From Photobacterium arenosum (GTDB lineage Bacteria; Pseudomonadota; Gammaproteobacteria; Enterobacterales; Vibrionaceae), in assembly GCF_014841115.1 (NCBI RefSeq), contig NZ_JACYTP010000015.1, positions 61,306-125,305 of the forward strand: a stretch of DNA of 64,000 nucleotides. Direction: 5' to 3'. Shown one piece after another: positions 7,881 through 16,998 of this stretch. Both the position numbers and the translations under genes were made by a program. Below the pieces are notes generated by a model that did not search any database, was not told the origin of the DNA, and saw only the letters and a list, made by a program, of their open reading frames with translations. The first letter of the stretch is position 1; every line of letters starts with the position of its first letter.

Positions 7881-9329
7881 ATGCATATTCAGGATTTAAA
7901 ACACCACACCGAGTCGGCATCACTGTATATCGCAAACTGGCACATTGAACCGGGCCAGCACTGGGGGATATTTTCCACCCACAGTCATGCCGCTTCGCTG
8001 CTGGTCAGAATGTTCAGTGGCGAACTGACGCCGCAACAAGGCCAGATCCATGGTCTGCCGCAATCTGTTGCCTGTATTTCATTGCATGAACAGCAAAGGC
8101 TGCTTGATCTGGAATTGGACAAAGACGAGACCGATTTTTCCGACAGCATTGATTACGGCACCACGGTCGAAGCTCTGGTGCTGGAAGCCGGGTGCAGCGC
8201 AGCGGAGCTGGAAGCGCTGCTGGCAAAGACAGATCTCACCCGGCTCAGGCAGCGGGGATTTCGTCAGCTATCTACCGGTGAGACCCGCAGGGTGATGCTG
8301 GCACGCGCGCTGGCAACCAAGCCAGCATTGCTGATTTTAGATGAGCCCTATGCCGGTCTGGATGTGCAGCACCGTCAGGCTTTGTCGCAGTTGCTCGATG
8401 AGCTGTCGCAACAGATGCAACTACTGATAGTGACTTCGCGGGAAGATGAGTTGCCGCCGTTTATCAGCCATGTTGCGTTGTTTGACGAGAAGCAGCTGTC
8501 GCAGGTGCTCAGCCGTGATGCCTGGTTGTCGCACCCTGTGATGGCGCAGATGAAAGCCTTGTCCGCGCAAAAAAGTGACGCCATGCTGGCCTTGCTACAG
8601 GCCCATCAGGCGGAGCATGATTACCCCAACCCCTTGGTTTCAATGCGGGATGCCAAAGTGGAATACGTGGGGAGCAGGATTTTTTCCGGCGTAAACTGGC
8701 AGATAGAGCAAGGCCAGCACTGGCAGGTTCGTGGCCCGAACGGGTGCGGGAAAAGTACGTTACTGGGACTGGTGCTGGGGGATCATCCGCAGTGCTACAG
8801 CAACGATGTGACCGTGCTGGGCATGAAGCGCGGCAGTGGCGAGACTATCTGGGACGTGAAAAAACATATTGGTGTGGTCTCTTCGGCCTTGCACCTGCAA
8901 TACCGCGTCGGTTGTCCGGCGCTGGATGTACTGCTGTCAGGGTTTTACGACTCCATCGGCTTGTATCAGCAGCCGAGCAAGCGCGAAGTGCTGCTGGCCC
9001 GTGAATGGCTGGGGCTGCTTGAAATGGCGGAGTTTGAAAAAGTCAGTTTCCGTGAGCTGGATTATGGTCAGCAAAGATTGCTGCTGATTGGTCGTGCCCT
9101 GATCAAACAACCTGCTTTACTGATATTGGATGAGCCGTATCAGGGGCTGGATTATCTCAATCGCAAGCTGGTGTATCAGGCCTTAAATCGTATAGCCTCA
9201 GCGAAGATCAGCCAGTTGCTCTACGTGACGCATCATGAAGAAGATGCTTTAGAGGCGATTAAGCATTTTGTTGATTTTATCGACGATCCTGAGGGGGGCT
9301 ACCGGGTGAACATTTATTCCTCTGCATAA
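7881..9329 (+). CDS. modF: ModF-type duplicated ABC ATPase (photorepair protein PhrA family)
   Basis: The 482-residue protein is two ABC ATPase domains in tandem and matches E. coli ModF over its whole length, notably in the second domain (GSGETIWDVKKHIG, DHPQCYSND). Domain 2 has Walker A GPNGCGKST, a signature-like DYGQQRLLLIGRAL and Walker B LLILDEP. Domain 1 keeps LSTGETRRVML and LLILDEP but its Walker A position reads WGIFSTHSHAASLL, without the G-K-S/T core, so it probably does not hydrolyse ATP. No membrane segments are present and no other mod genes are adjacent. The role of ModF is poorly understood; a link to molybdate is by name and context in other genomes. Confidence 0.85.
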   Translation: MHIQDLKHHTESASLYIANWHIEPGQHWGIFSTHSHAASLLVRMFSGELTPQQGQIHGLPQSVACISLHEQQRLLDLELDKDETDFSDSIDYGTTVEALVLEAGCSAAELEALLAKTDLTRLRQRGFRQLSTGETRRVMLARALATKPALLILDEPYAGLDVQHRQALSQLLDELSQQMQLLIVTSREDELPPFISHVALFDEKQLSQVLSRDAWLSHPVMAQMKALSAQKSDAMLALLQAHQAEHDYPNPLVSMRDAKVEYVGSRIFSGVNWQIEQGQHWQVRGPNGCGKSTLLGLVLGDHPQCYSNDVTVLGMKRGSGETIWDVKKHIGVVSSALHLQYRVGCPALDVLLSGFYDSIGLYQQPSKREVLLAREWLGLLEMAEFEKVSFRELDYGQQRLLLIGRALIKQPALLILDEPYQGLDYLNRKLVYQALNRIASAKISQLLYVTHHEEDALEAIKHFVDFIDDPEGGYRVNIYSSA

Positions 9330-9382
9330 AAGTGAAATGCTGAACCCTGACATGCCGGTACAAGGTTCAGCTGAAAAATTGC

Positions 9383-9908
9383 CTGAAAAGCTGTACGTGT
9401 TTTTTGTCGTTTAAAATCATTGCTTTAAAATGATTTTTTAACTTTTCCATTTAAGATGTGATTTTGAGCAGCAAAATGCTGACAGTGAGGCAAAAAGCCG
9501 TACCAGAGGGTTGTTGTGTGATTTTTGTTAGCCATGGGCCGTCGTTAACCGTGACTGGGTTCACCAGGGAAAAAGCCGGAAAAGCTGTACGCTTAACGAT
9601 CTCATTTAAAATCAATTAGTTAAGTTTATTTAATGTTGTCTTAATTAGTAAGTTCTGATTAAGCGCATAAAAAAGCTGTTCTAAAAGGTAAAAGCTGTTT
9701 CATCATAACGGTCTTGTCTTAATGGCTTTGCTAAACTCTGCCCGCCACTGAAAAAGACGGCATCAGCGTCATATGGAAAATAACTGAAAAAGCTGTACGA
9801 AATTTAAAATTGTTTATTATCAGTATCTTATCTGTATTTTCAGGCGGGCATTGCAGAGAGGGCTAACAGCGGTCAGCTTATTGGTGTTTTTGTCGGAAAA
9901 GTCTGTAC
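9383..9908. repeat. Iterated GAAAAAGCTGTAC motif in convergent spacer
   Basis: Between the convergent modF and rimK genes the motif (C/T)GGAAAA(A)GCTGTACG recurs at 9383-9397, 9577-9591 and 9784-9799, each followed 5-18 bases later by TTTAAAAT (9410, 9605 and about 9802). Weaker copies are at 9492-9505 (AAAAAGCCGTACC), 9669-9679, 9690-9699 and 9892-9908 (GGAAAAGTCTGTACTG). Only the short motif is conserved, not the intervening DNA, so this is not a simple long duplication. Confidence 0.6.
9413..9439 (+). terminator. A+T-rich hairpin downstream of modF
   Basis: AAAATCATT (9413-9421) pairs perfectly with AATGATTTT (9429-9437), followed by further T residues. The stem holds only one G-C pair, so termination would be weak. 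Confidence 0.4.
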
Positions 9909-9953
9909 TGGCTGCCCCTGGGTGTCAGAGGCAGCTTATCGCGATTTAAACCG

Positions 9954-10853
9954 TTATTGCTGCTGCTGACGGCGCTTTTTAGCCGCGTGTTTTTCTATGT
10001 ACTCGATGATCATACCGGCAATGTCTTTGCCGGTGGCATGCTCAATCCCTTCCAGGCCCGGCGATGAGTTCACTTCCATGATCAGCGGCCCGCGGTTGGA
10101 GCGCAGCAAGTCAACACCCGCCACATTCAGCCCCATGGCTTTTGCCGCCGCCACCGCGGTGCGGCGCTCTTCCGGAGTAATACGCACTAAGGAAGCACTG
10201 CCGCCGCGATGCAGGTTGGAGCGGAATTCTCCCTCGGCGGCCTGGCGCTTCATTGACGCGATCACTTTGTCACCCAGTACGAAGCAGCGGATATCGGCAC
10301 CGCCGGCTTCTGCAATGTATTCCTGAATCATGATGTTGGCTTTCAGGCCCATGAAAGCTTCAATCACACTTTCCGCGGCTTTCTGGGTTTCTGCCAGCAC
10401 CACACCTATACCTTGTGTGCCTTCCAGCAGTTTGATCACCACAGGCGTCCCGCCGACCATTTTGATCAGATCTTTGACATCGTCAGGTTTGCTGGCAAAA
10501 CCGGTGATCGGCATACCGACGCCTTTGCGGCTCAGCAACTGCAGGGAGCGCAGTTTGTCCCGCGAACGCGAAATCGCAATCGACTGGTTGATGGAAAAGA
10601 CATTCATCATTTCAAACTGACGCAGCACAGAACAGCCGTAAAAAGTAATGTCGGCCCCGATGCGCGGAATGATGGCATCAATACCGACCACATCATGACC
10701 TTCAAAATGAATGGAAGGTTGCACCGAATTGATATTCATGTAGCAGCGCAGGGCGTTAATGACCACGGCTTCATGGCCCCGTTGTTCGCAGGCTTCGCGC
10801 AGGCGTCGGGTGGAATACAGGTTTGCGTTCTGGGACAAAATGCCAATTTTCAT
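9954..10853 (-). CDS. rimK: Ribosomal protein S6-L-glutamate ligase RimK
   Basis: The 299-residue ATP-grasp protein matches RimK: N-terminus [18 protein letters not shown], substrate-binding region with ADIRCFVLG, and the metal/ATP site [12 protein letters not shown] near the C-terminus. RimK adds glutamates to the C-terminus of ribosomal protein S6, altering ribosomes. E. coli RimK is about 300 residues. I start at 10853 because the family begins with MKIGILS; the frame extends upstream to 10976 without homology. Its substrate gene, rpsF, lies 35 kb away in this window and its product ends in Glu. The C-terminal KKRRQQQQ tail is unusual but harmless-looking. Confidence 0.93.
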   Translation of the reverse strand: MKIGILSQNANLYSTRRLREACEQRGHEAVVINALRCYMNINSVQPSIHFEGHDVVGIDAIIPRIGADITFYGCSVLRQFEMMNVFSINQSIAISRSRDKLRSLQLLSRKGVGMPITGFASKPDDVKDLIKMVGGTPVVIKLLEGTQGIGVVLAETQKAAESVIEAFMGLKANIMIQEYIAEAGGADIRCFVLGDKVIASMKRQAAEGEFRSNLHRGGSASLVRITPEERRTAVAAAKAMGLNVAGVDLLRSNRGPLIMEVNSSPGLEGIEHATGKDIAGMIIEYIEKHAAKKRRQQQQ

Positions 10854-11047
10854 CGTGTTCTCGTCAAAAAGCTGGAGGAATCCGAGCAAAGGGGCTGGCA
10901 ACCTTAGAATTTCTGCTCGGTAAAACGGACGCAGAATATGCCCTGAAAGTGACCAAGAATCGAGAGGTTGGACCATGATCTCTTTTAATGGTGACGAGAA
11001 GAAAATTTACTCAACAAGGGAAGGCAGAAGATAAGCGGGCTGGAAAG

Positions 11048-11084
11048 CTCCCCTGAGACCAAAGGGGGAAAGGTCTCAGGGGAG
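11048..11084 (-). terminator. Strong hairpin downstream of bsrV
   Basis: CTCCCCTGAGACC (11048-11060) and GGTCTCAGGGGAG (11072-11084) form a perfect 13-bp stem with an 11-base loop, eight bases after the bsrV stop. The following sequence on the minus strand (CTTTCC) is only moderately U-rich. Confidence 0.6.
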
Positions 11085-11091
11085 AGTTTAA

Positions 11092-12324
11092 TTATTTCAG
11101 CACTTTCGGGTTGGACGTGCCCCACAGGGTATAGATTTCAGACAGGATCCGGCCTGAATGGTCTTCCGTTTCGCCAATGGTGATTTCGTCGCGGCCCTGA
11201 CGGCCGAACAGCACCACTTCATCGCCAGGCTTCACGCCTTTGATATCTGTGATGTCGACCATAGTGGTGTTCATGGACGTTGAACCCAGCACTTTGGCAC
11301 GCTGACCGTTGATCAGCACTTCACCGACACGGCTCATTGAGCGCGGGAAGGCATCAGAGTAACCGATCGGCAGGTTGGCCAGCACAGAATTGCGTTCCAG
11401 CGTTTCCGTCTTGCTGTAACCTATGGTTGAGCCTTTTGGCAGGCGGTGGATGGATGCGACCTGGGTCTTGAACGACACAATGCGCTTGTACTCAGGGAAC
11501 GCCGGTGTGGTGTCACCGTACAGGGCGCCGCCGGTACGAACCATGTCCAGCTGAGCTTCAGGCACCATCAGAGTGGTGAAAGAGTTGGCTACGTGCAGCA
11601 GGACATCATCACGTTCCAGATCCGTGTGCTTGATGATCCACTGGCTGTCTTGCTTGAACTGGTGCAGACCGTCACGGATTTCATTCAGATCTTCGGTCGG
11701 GAAGTGGGTCATGATGCCCACTATCTGCAGATGTCGGGTATTGACAATCTTTCTGGCTTCTTTCTTCCCGTGTTTGGTGCGCATTTCCAGACCGTTACGG
11801 CCCATGCTGGCAGAGTTCAGTGCCAGATGTACCGGGATCACAGTGCCGTGCTGGCGCGCAATGCGGGCAATAATTTTTGCCTGCTGCTTGGTGCCGATCA
11901 GCTCTTCCAGTCCCAGATCAACAGCGGTTTCAATCTCAGAAGGGGTCGCCGCACGCAGGCGCATCAGGCGGCCGTTAAAGCCCATCTCACGGATCAGTCG
12001 GGCTTCCGCGTTGCTGGTGATCCCTACACAAGGAATGCCGCTTTGCATCACAGAAGGCAGCAGATTGGCAATGCCGTTCCCGTACGCATCGGCCTTCATG
12101 ACGGCACAGATGTCGGTGTTGCTGCCAACATGGTTTTGCAGATGCGCAATGTTTGACTCAAACGCCGCCTTGTCAACTTCCACCCAGGCATTGGCTGTCT
12201 GAACGTCTTCCATGGTGTGTGCCTGCTCAATGCTTGGCAGCATTGGCGCAGCAGTCGCATGCATTGAAGCGGAAGTGGTCCCCATCATGGCGAGGGCAAT
12301 CAGTGAGAATTTAAAGTTTTTCAT
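11092..12324 (-). CDS. bsrV: Periplasmic broad-spectrum amino acid racemase
   Basis: The 410-residue fold-type III PLP enzyme carries a signal peptide (MKNFKFSLIALAMM...ATA), unlike cytosolic Alr. The PLP lysine is K77 in the precursor, in the segment AVMKADAYGNG; the second-base tyrosine is in GSTIGYSKTE. Vibrio cholerae BsrV has this architecture and racemises many L-amino acids (Met, Leu, Arg, Lys and others) to the D-forms, which are released and incorporated in peptidoglycan, modifying the wall in stationary phase. The gene ends at a 13-bp hairpin and follows the chemoreceptor gene by 25 bases, making a two-gene operon. The cytosolic alanine racemase is encoded separately at 48.8 kb. Confidence 0.9.
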   Translation of the reverse strand: MKNFKFSLIALAMMGTTSASMHATAAPMLPSIEQAHTMEDVQTANAWVEVDKAAFESNIAHLQNHVGSNTDICAVMKADAYGNGIANLLPSVMQSGIPCVGITSNAEARLIREMGFNGRLMRLRAATPSEIETAVDLGLEELIGTKQQAKIIARIARQHGTVIPVHLALNSASMGRNGLEMRTKHGKKEARKIVNTRHLQIVGIMTHFPTEDLNEIRDGLHQFKQDSQWIIKHTDLERDDVLLHVANSFTTLMVPEAQLDMVRTGGALYGDTTPAFPEYKRIVSFKTQVASIHRLPKGSTIGYSKTETLERNSVLANLPIGYSDAFPRSMSRVGEVLINGQRAKVLGSTSMNTTMVDITDIKGVKPGDEVVLFGRQGRDEITIGETEDHSGRILSEIYTLWGTSNPKVLK

Positions 12325-12349
12325 TATAAGTCTCTGTTGTTATTACAGG

Positions 12350-13978
12350 TTACAGGGTGAATTGACTGACGATCTGATGCAGCGCATTGGCGCGGCGTTT
12401 CAGTTCATCAACCCCCTGCTGGGCTTCCAGGGTGGACAGGCGGTTTTCTTCCGCGCTGTCACTCAGGGAAGCGACATTGCGAGACAGATGATCTGAGGCG
12501 TGAGCCTGCTCCTTGACCGAACCGGCGATTTCTTCCATGCCGGAACTGACCGCTGAGATTTCCTGGTTAAAGGAACTGAGGGATGCGTTGGCTTGATCGG
12601 CATGCTGCACACTGTTGTCGACCCGGTCGACGGCGTGCTGCATGGTTTGCGTGGTATCGCTGGTGTCGGTCTGAATCGAGCGGATCATAGTACTGATCTC
12701 TACCGTCGCTTTGGCGGTACGCTCTGACAACTGACGGACTTCATCGGCGACAACGGCAAAGCCGCGGCCCTGCGCACCGGCACGTGCGGCTTCAATGGCC
12801 GCATTGAGTGCCAGCAGGTTGGTTTGATCGGCGATATCTTTAATGACTTCGACAATGGAGTTGATTTCACTGGCTCGGTTGTCGAGTTGCTGCAGTTTGT
12901 CAGCCACAGTATTGGTTTCCAGCTGGACAGACTGCATACCACGTACTGCGTTATCAATGGCTTCAACGGTATTTTGGGTCAGCAGTTCGAACTGGCCCAT
13001 TTGCTGGTTAGCATTATCAACAATCTCAGTGATGCTCTGTGCGCTGGCCGCCAGCTCTTCAATGGCGGTGGCACTGCTGCCGACATGTTCTGACTGGGTC
13101 ATTGAGCGATCTGTCACGGCGCGGATCAGGGTGTCGAGCTGGGCGCTGGTGGCTGCCACACTGTCGGACGATTGCTGCACTTCCAGCATCCGCTGGCGCA
13201 AGGCGGCCATAAAGATATTGAAGGAATCGGACATTTCGCCGATTTCATCCTGGCTGCGGACTGTCACACGCTGGTTCAGATCCCAGTTGCCGTTTGCCAG
13301 TGAACGCAGCACCTGATTGAGGCCATTGACCGGGGTGACGATCAAGTTGGCAATCATGCGTGCCGCTATCACTGTCAGTACCAGGAACACGGCCGCTATT
13401 ATAAAGGTTTTCTTCAGCGCTTCGGTTTTGACTTCTTCGATGTCTGTCAGTTTGACATCTATGCCGATGACATGGAGATCGCCTTTATCGCCGCGAAAAG
13501 GCACAAAGATAGAGCGGTACATGCCGTATTCGCCCTGATAACTCTGATATTGGGTTTGCTCGGTACGGAAGGCTTCGTACAGCATTTCCGGCACTTTCAG
13601 GTATTGCTCCAGATACCAGTTCTTATAGCGGCCGCTTTTCCACTCATTCTCATCCCGGTTGATATAGGTGTAGTACACCTGGCCGCCGCGACGCACGGTT
13701 GAGTAGGCCCATTCCAGCTTAGCGCCTTGGGTAAAGTGGGTCAGATGGGCTGAAATGTCGTCATACAGGGCATCATCACGGCCGGCTTCCTCATTGGGCA
13801 GATCGCCGATGAGCTGTTCCACGGCCTGAGCAGCAGTGTTCAGTTCTGTATCAATACTGCTCATCGCTGAATTGACCAGGGTGTGATAAGAAATCGCAGA
13901 CAGAGCCGCGATGATAATAAGCGCGATGGCTGTGAACAGCATCGAAAGCTTGGTTTTAAGATTCCAATTGGCAGTCAT
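12350..13978 (-). CDS. Methyl-accepting chemotaxis protein, operon partner of bsrV
   Basis: The 542-residue receptor has an N-terminal membrane segment (about 12-32), a periplasmic ligand domain of about 155 residues, a second membrane segment ([20 protein letters not shown]), a HAMP domain and a long cytoplasmic coiled coil whose tip is [20 protein letters not shown]. It lies directly upstream of bsrV. In V. cholerae the receptor encoded next to bsrV has been reported to respond to D-Arg and D-Lys; the same arrangement here suggests sensing of the racemase's products, but ligand residues cannot be confirmed by eye. The final residues [11 protein letters not shown] show no CheR-binding NWETF-like pentapeptide. 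Confidence 0.9.
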   Translation of the reverse strand: MTANWNLKTKLSMLFTAIALIIIAALSAISYHTLVNSAMSSIDTELNTAAQAVEQLIGDLPNEEAGRDDALYDDISAHLTHFTQGAKLEWAYSTVRRGGQVYYTYINRDENEWKSGRYKNWYLEQYLKVPEMLYEAFRTEQTQYQSYQGEYGMYRSIFVPFRGDKGDLHVIGIDVKLTDIEEVKTEALKKTFIIAAVFLVLTVIAARMIANLIVTPVNGLNQVLRSLANGNWDLNQRVTVRSQDEIGEMSDSFNIFMAALRQRMLEVQQSSDSVAATSAQLDTLIRAVTDRSMTQSEHVGSSATAIEELAASAQSITEIVDNANQQMGQFELLTQNTVEAIDNAVRGMQSVQLETNTVADKLQQLDNRASEINSIVEVIKDIADQTNLLALNAAIEAARAGAQGRGFAVVADEVRQLSERTAKATVEISTMIRSIQTDTSDTTQTMQHAVDRVDNSVQHADQANASLSSFNQEISAVSSGMEEIAGSVKEQAHASDHLSRNVASLSDSAEENRLSTLEAQQGVDELKRRANALHQIVSQFTL

Positions 13979-14278
13979 GACTTTTTCCGAATGCTAGTGA
14001 GTGATATGAATCACAAAAATATGCAATACGAGAGTATTCGGCGGCCAGTCTAATGACATTATTAACACTTTCAAACGCTAATAAGTGATTAATTTTATTT
14101 GTTTTTATTTTGTATGATTAATATTTTTCAGTTGTATGTGCTATTGATCGTGATGTGAAGAAAAGGTTGTACTTTTTCGGCAGGACGCGTCCCTGGCTAA
14201 GCAGGGACTTGTGGGTCATCACCGGTGAAGACTGACGGGGAGCCGGATGGCACCACATCACAAAGCCGGTATCGGGCG
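13979..14278. other. Spacer upstream of the receptor-racemase operon
   Basis: The 300 bases contain the A+T-rich promoter region of the receptor operon (13980-14160) and, nearer epmB, a perfect 7-bp hairpin GTCCCTG/CAGGGAC (14189-14208) followed on the minus strand, after about ten bases, by GCCGAAAAAG. No gene is seen. On the minus strand this segment also lies downstream of epmB, so the hairpin may end epmB transcription. Confidence 0.45.
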
Positions 14279-15301
14279 TTATTCCAAATGCAGATCCAGC
14301 GGAGTTTTGCTGGTACGTCCGCCAATCTCTCGGGTCAGTTTGGGCACTAAATAACCGGACACCTTTGCTATCAGCCCGGCTATTAACACCCGGGCTTCAT
14401 CATCGCTTACCATGAAATGAGCGGCGCCCTGTACTTTATCCAGCACGTGCAGGTAATAAGGCAGGATCCCGGCATCAAACAAGGCTTCGCTCAGGTTGAC
14501 CAGGGCGTCAACCGAGTCGTTGACCCCCCGCAATAACACGCCCTGATTGAGCAAAGTGACGCCGGCGTCGCGCAGCGGTGCCAGTGCCGCTCTCAGCTCG
14601 TGGTTAATTTCATTGCCGTGGTTGATATGGGTGACCAGAACGACCTGGAGCCGGGTTTGTTGCAGTAACAGGCGCAACTCGGGTGTTATCCGGGCCGGGA
14701 TCACCACAGGCAGGCGGGTATGGATCCGCAGCCGTTTGATATGCCCGATGGCGGCAATGCCTTCCACTAACCAGCGCAGTTCACTGTCTTTGGCCATCAG
14801 CGGATCGCCGCCCGACAGAATCACTTCATTCAGTTCAGGGTGAGCGGCAATGTAATCGAGTGCCTGCTGCCACTGGCGTTTGCTGCCCGGATTGTCCTGA
14901 TAGGGGAAATGGCGGCGAAAGCAGTAGCGGCAGTTAATGGCACAGCCGCCTTTGACGATCAGCAGTACCCGGTTGCGGTATTTGTGCAGCAGGCCGGGCA
15001 GGGTATTATTCTGTTCTTCCAGCGGATCGTGTGAAAAGCCCTCGTGGACCTCAAATTCTTCGGCCAGCGGCAAAACCTGGCGTAATAAGGGGTCATGCGG
15101 GTTGCCCATTTCCATTCTGTCAACAAAGCTTCTTGGTACACGCTGCGCAAACAGCTTTCTGGCTGCCAGCCCGTTTTGCCAGGGGGCAGGGTCGATATCC
15201 AGCCGGTGAAGCAGTTCAAGCGGATCCGAGATCGCATCGGCTAATTGTTCGAGCCAGTTTTGCTCAACAGTAGCGACGTTTCGGGTTATGATGTGCGGCA
15301 T
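14279..15301 (-). CDS. epmB: EF-P beta-lysylation protein EpmB (lysine 2,3-aminomutase-like)
   Basis: The 340-residue radical SAM protein has the cluster-binding cysteines C120, C124 and C127 in GGCAINCRYCFRRHFPY, followed by SGGDPLMAKD, as in EpmB/KamA-like enzymes. EpmB converts L-alpha-lysine to (R)-beta-lysine, the donor that EpmA attaches to EF-P Lys34. E. coli EpmB is 342 residues. The reading frame runs on for another 210 codons antisense to efp, but the family starts at the ATG at 15301 (MPHIITRN). It is divergent from efp with only 33 bp between the starts, so the two promoters must overlap each other or the coding regions. Confidence 0.94.
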   Translation of the reverse strand: MPHIITRNVATVEQNWLEQLADAISDPLELLHRLDIDPAPWQNGLAARKLFAQRVPRSFVDRMEMGNPHDPLLRQVLPLAEEFEVHEGFSHDPLEEQNNTLPGLLHKYRNRVLLIVKGGCAINCRYCFRRHFPYQDNPGSKRQWQQALDYIAAHPELNEVILSGGDPLMAKDSELRWLVEGIAAIGHIKRLRIHTRLPVVIPARITPELRLLLQQTRLQVVLVTHINHGNEINHELRAALAPLRDAGVTLLNQGVLLRGVNDSVDALVNLSEALFDAGILPYYLHVLDKVQGAAHFMVSDDEARVLIAGLIAKVSGYLVPKLTREIGGRTSKTPLDLHLE

Positions 15302-15334
15302 GAAAAATAACTCGAAGATGTTAAGAGGAAAAAA

Positions 15335-15901
15335 ATGGCGTCTTTCAGCACTAATGAATTCCGCGGCGGAATGAAAATTATGCTCGATAATGAACCCTGT
15401 GTCATTATCGAAAACGAATTTGTGAAGCCTGGTAAAGGCCAGGCGTTTAACCGGGTTAAAATCCGCAAACTGCTGTCTGGCAAGGTACTGGAAAAAACCT
15501 TCAAATCGGGTGATTCTGTAGAAGCTGCAGACGTTGTCGATATTGAACTGGATTACCTGTACAACGACGGTGAATTCTATCACTTCATGAACAATGAAAC
15601 CTTTGAGCAAATCGCTGCTGATGTGAAGGCTGTGGGCGATAATGCGAAATGGCTGGTAGAAAACAACACCTGTACGCTGACACTGTGGAACGGTAACCCG
15701 ATTGCCGTCACACCACCTAACTTTGTGGAATTGGAAGTGGTTGAGACGGATCCGGGCCTGAAAGGTGATACTCAGGGTACAGGCGGCAAACCTGCGACTC
15801 TGTCTACCGGTGCTGTGGTTCGCGTGCCGCTGTTCATTCAGATCGGTGAAGTGCTCAAAGTTGACACCCGCTCTGCGGAATACGTCAGCCGCGTGAAGTA
15901 A
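15335..15901 (+). CDS. efp: Elongation factor P
   Basis: The 188-residue protein is a complete EF-P: KOW-like N-terminal domain with the loop PGKGQAF placing the modified lysine at K34, then two OB-type domains ending [11 protein letters not shown] enters the ribosomal E site and relieves stalling at polyproline stretches; in the epm type it needs beta-lysylation of K34. AAGAGGAAAAAA gives a strong ribosome binding site. It is flanked by epmB (divergent) and epmA (downstream), so protein and modification enzymes are clustered; the hydroxylase EpmC is not in this window. Confidence 0.98.
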   Translation: MASFSTNEFRGGMKIMLDNEPCVIIENEFVKPGKGQAFNRVKIRKLLSGKVLEKTFKSGDSVEAADVVDIELDYLYNDGEFYHFMNNETFEQIAADVKAVGDNAKWLVENNTCTLTLWNGNPIAVTPPNFVELEVVETDPGLKGDTQGTGGKPATLSTGAVVRVPLFIQIGEVLKVDTRSAEYVSRVK

Positions 15902-15920
15902 TTCCTTCGTGTGAGCAGAC

Positions 15921-15950
15921 AAGGGCCGCATTATGCGGCCTTTGTTGTTT
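15921..15950 (+). terminator. Terminator after efp
   Basis: GGCCGCA (15924-15930) pairs with TGCGGCC (15934-15940) around TTA, extended by AA/TT, then TTTGTTGTTT. It separates efp from epmA, so epmA would need its own promoter or read-through. Confidence 0.75.
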
Positions 15951-16003
15951 TCATGCCCCGTTTTGTCTTCACCACTTTCGACTCAGATGAAAAAGACTCT
16001 CCT

Positions 16004-16975
16004 ATGACAATGCAATGGCAACCCACAGCTGATCTGGCGAACCTGCGCCAGCGGGCCGCAATTCTGGCGTCTGTGCGTGAATTTTTCGCACATCGCGGTG
16101 TAATGGAGGTGGATACCCCGGCCATGAGCCAGGCCACAGTCACCGACATTCACCTGCATACCTTTCAGACGCAATTTGTCGGTCCCGGTTTTGCCCACGG
16201 CCAGACGCTCTATCTGATGACCAGCCCTGAATTTCACATGAAGCGATTGTTATCGGCGGGCAGCGGGCCTATCTACCAAATCTGTAAGGCTTTTCGCAAC
16301 GAAGAATCCGGCCGTTACCATAACCCGGAATTTACTATGCTGGAGTGGTACCGCCCCGGGTTTGACCACCATGTGCTGATGGATGAAATGGATGCCCTGC
16401 TGCAACTTGTGCTGCAGTGTACTGCTGCCGAGCGCATGAGCTATCAGCAGGCTTTTTTACAGGTGTTGAATGTTTGTCCCCTCAGCGCCTCAATGGACGA
16501 GCTGAAACGTGCGGCTCTGGTGCTGAATCTCGGCGAGGTGGCGGCCAGTGAAACCGACAGAGACACCCTGTTGCAACTGATGTTCAGCATGGGCGTGGAG
16601 CCGGTGATCGGCCAGCAGGTGCCGGCCTTTGTGTATGATTTTCCAGCCTCGCAAGCAGCACTGGCGCGGATCAGCCCGTCTGATAGCCGTGTTGCTGAAC
16701 GTTTTGAGGTGTACTTTAAAGGCATTGAGCTGGCCAACGGCTTTCACGAGCTGTCCGACGGCGATGAGCAGTTATCCCGTTTTGAAGCCGATAACGCCAA
16801 GCGGCTGACAATGGGTCTGCCGGCGCAGCCGATCGATCAGCACCTGGTTGCCGCGCTCAAGGCCGGCTTTCCCGATTGTGCCGGCGTGGCGCTGGGGATT
16901 GATCGCCTGGTGATGCTGGCACTGGGGCAGGCGCACATAGCGGCAGTGACCGCTTTTCCGGTCACTATCGCCTGA
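16004..16975 (+). CDS. epmA: EF-P lysyltransferase EpmA (LysRS paralogue)
   Basis: The 323-residue protein is a class II aminoacyl-tRNA synthetase catalytic core without the anticodon-binding domain: motif 2 segment [21 protein letters not shown] and motif 3 [10 protein letters not shown] are visible. That truncation of lysyl-tRNA synthetase is the definition of EpmA (GenX/PoxA), 325 residues in E. coli. It activates beta-lysine and transfers it to EF-P. The ATG at 16004 is chosen for length; another at 16010 is possible, and neither has a strong ribosome binding site. It sits 102 bp after efp, beyond a terminator. Confidence 0.94.
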   Translation: MTMQWQPTADLANLRQRAAILASVREFFAHRGVMEVDTPAMSQATVTDIHLHTFQTQFVGPGFAHGQTLYLMTSPEFHMKRLLSAGSGPIYQICKAFRNEESGRYHNPEFTMLEWYRPGFDHHVLMDEMDALLQLVLQCTAAERMSYQQAFLQVLNVCPLSASMDELKRAALVLNLGEVAASETDRDTLLQLMFSMGVEPVIGQQVPAFVYDFPASQAALARISPSDSRVAERFEVYFKGIELANGFHELSDGDEQLSRFEADNAKRLTMGLPAQPIDQHLVAALKAGFPDCAGVALGIDRLVMLALGQAHIAAVTAFPVTIA

Positions 16976-16998
16976 GAAAGAGGACTGTGCGCATGTCG

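Larger units (their letters stand above)
9330..9953. other. 624-bp gene-free spacer between modF and rimK
   Basis: No credible ORF lies here. The sequence is A+T-rich and holds the GAAAAAGCTGTAC iterations and one A+T-rich hairpin listed separately. As the flanking genes converge, promoter function for either of them is not expected, so the conservation of the repeats needs another explanation such as a small RNA or protein-binding array. Confidence 0.5.

Noticed and set aside
15302..15931. Long minus-strand frame running antisense through all of efp and joined to epmB
   Set aside because: EpmB similarity starts at 15301, and the extension is the mirror of highly biased efp codons with no family resemblance.
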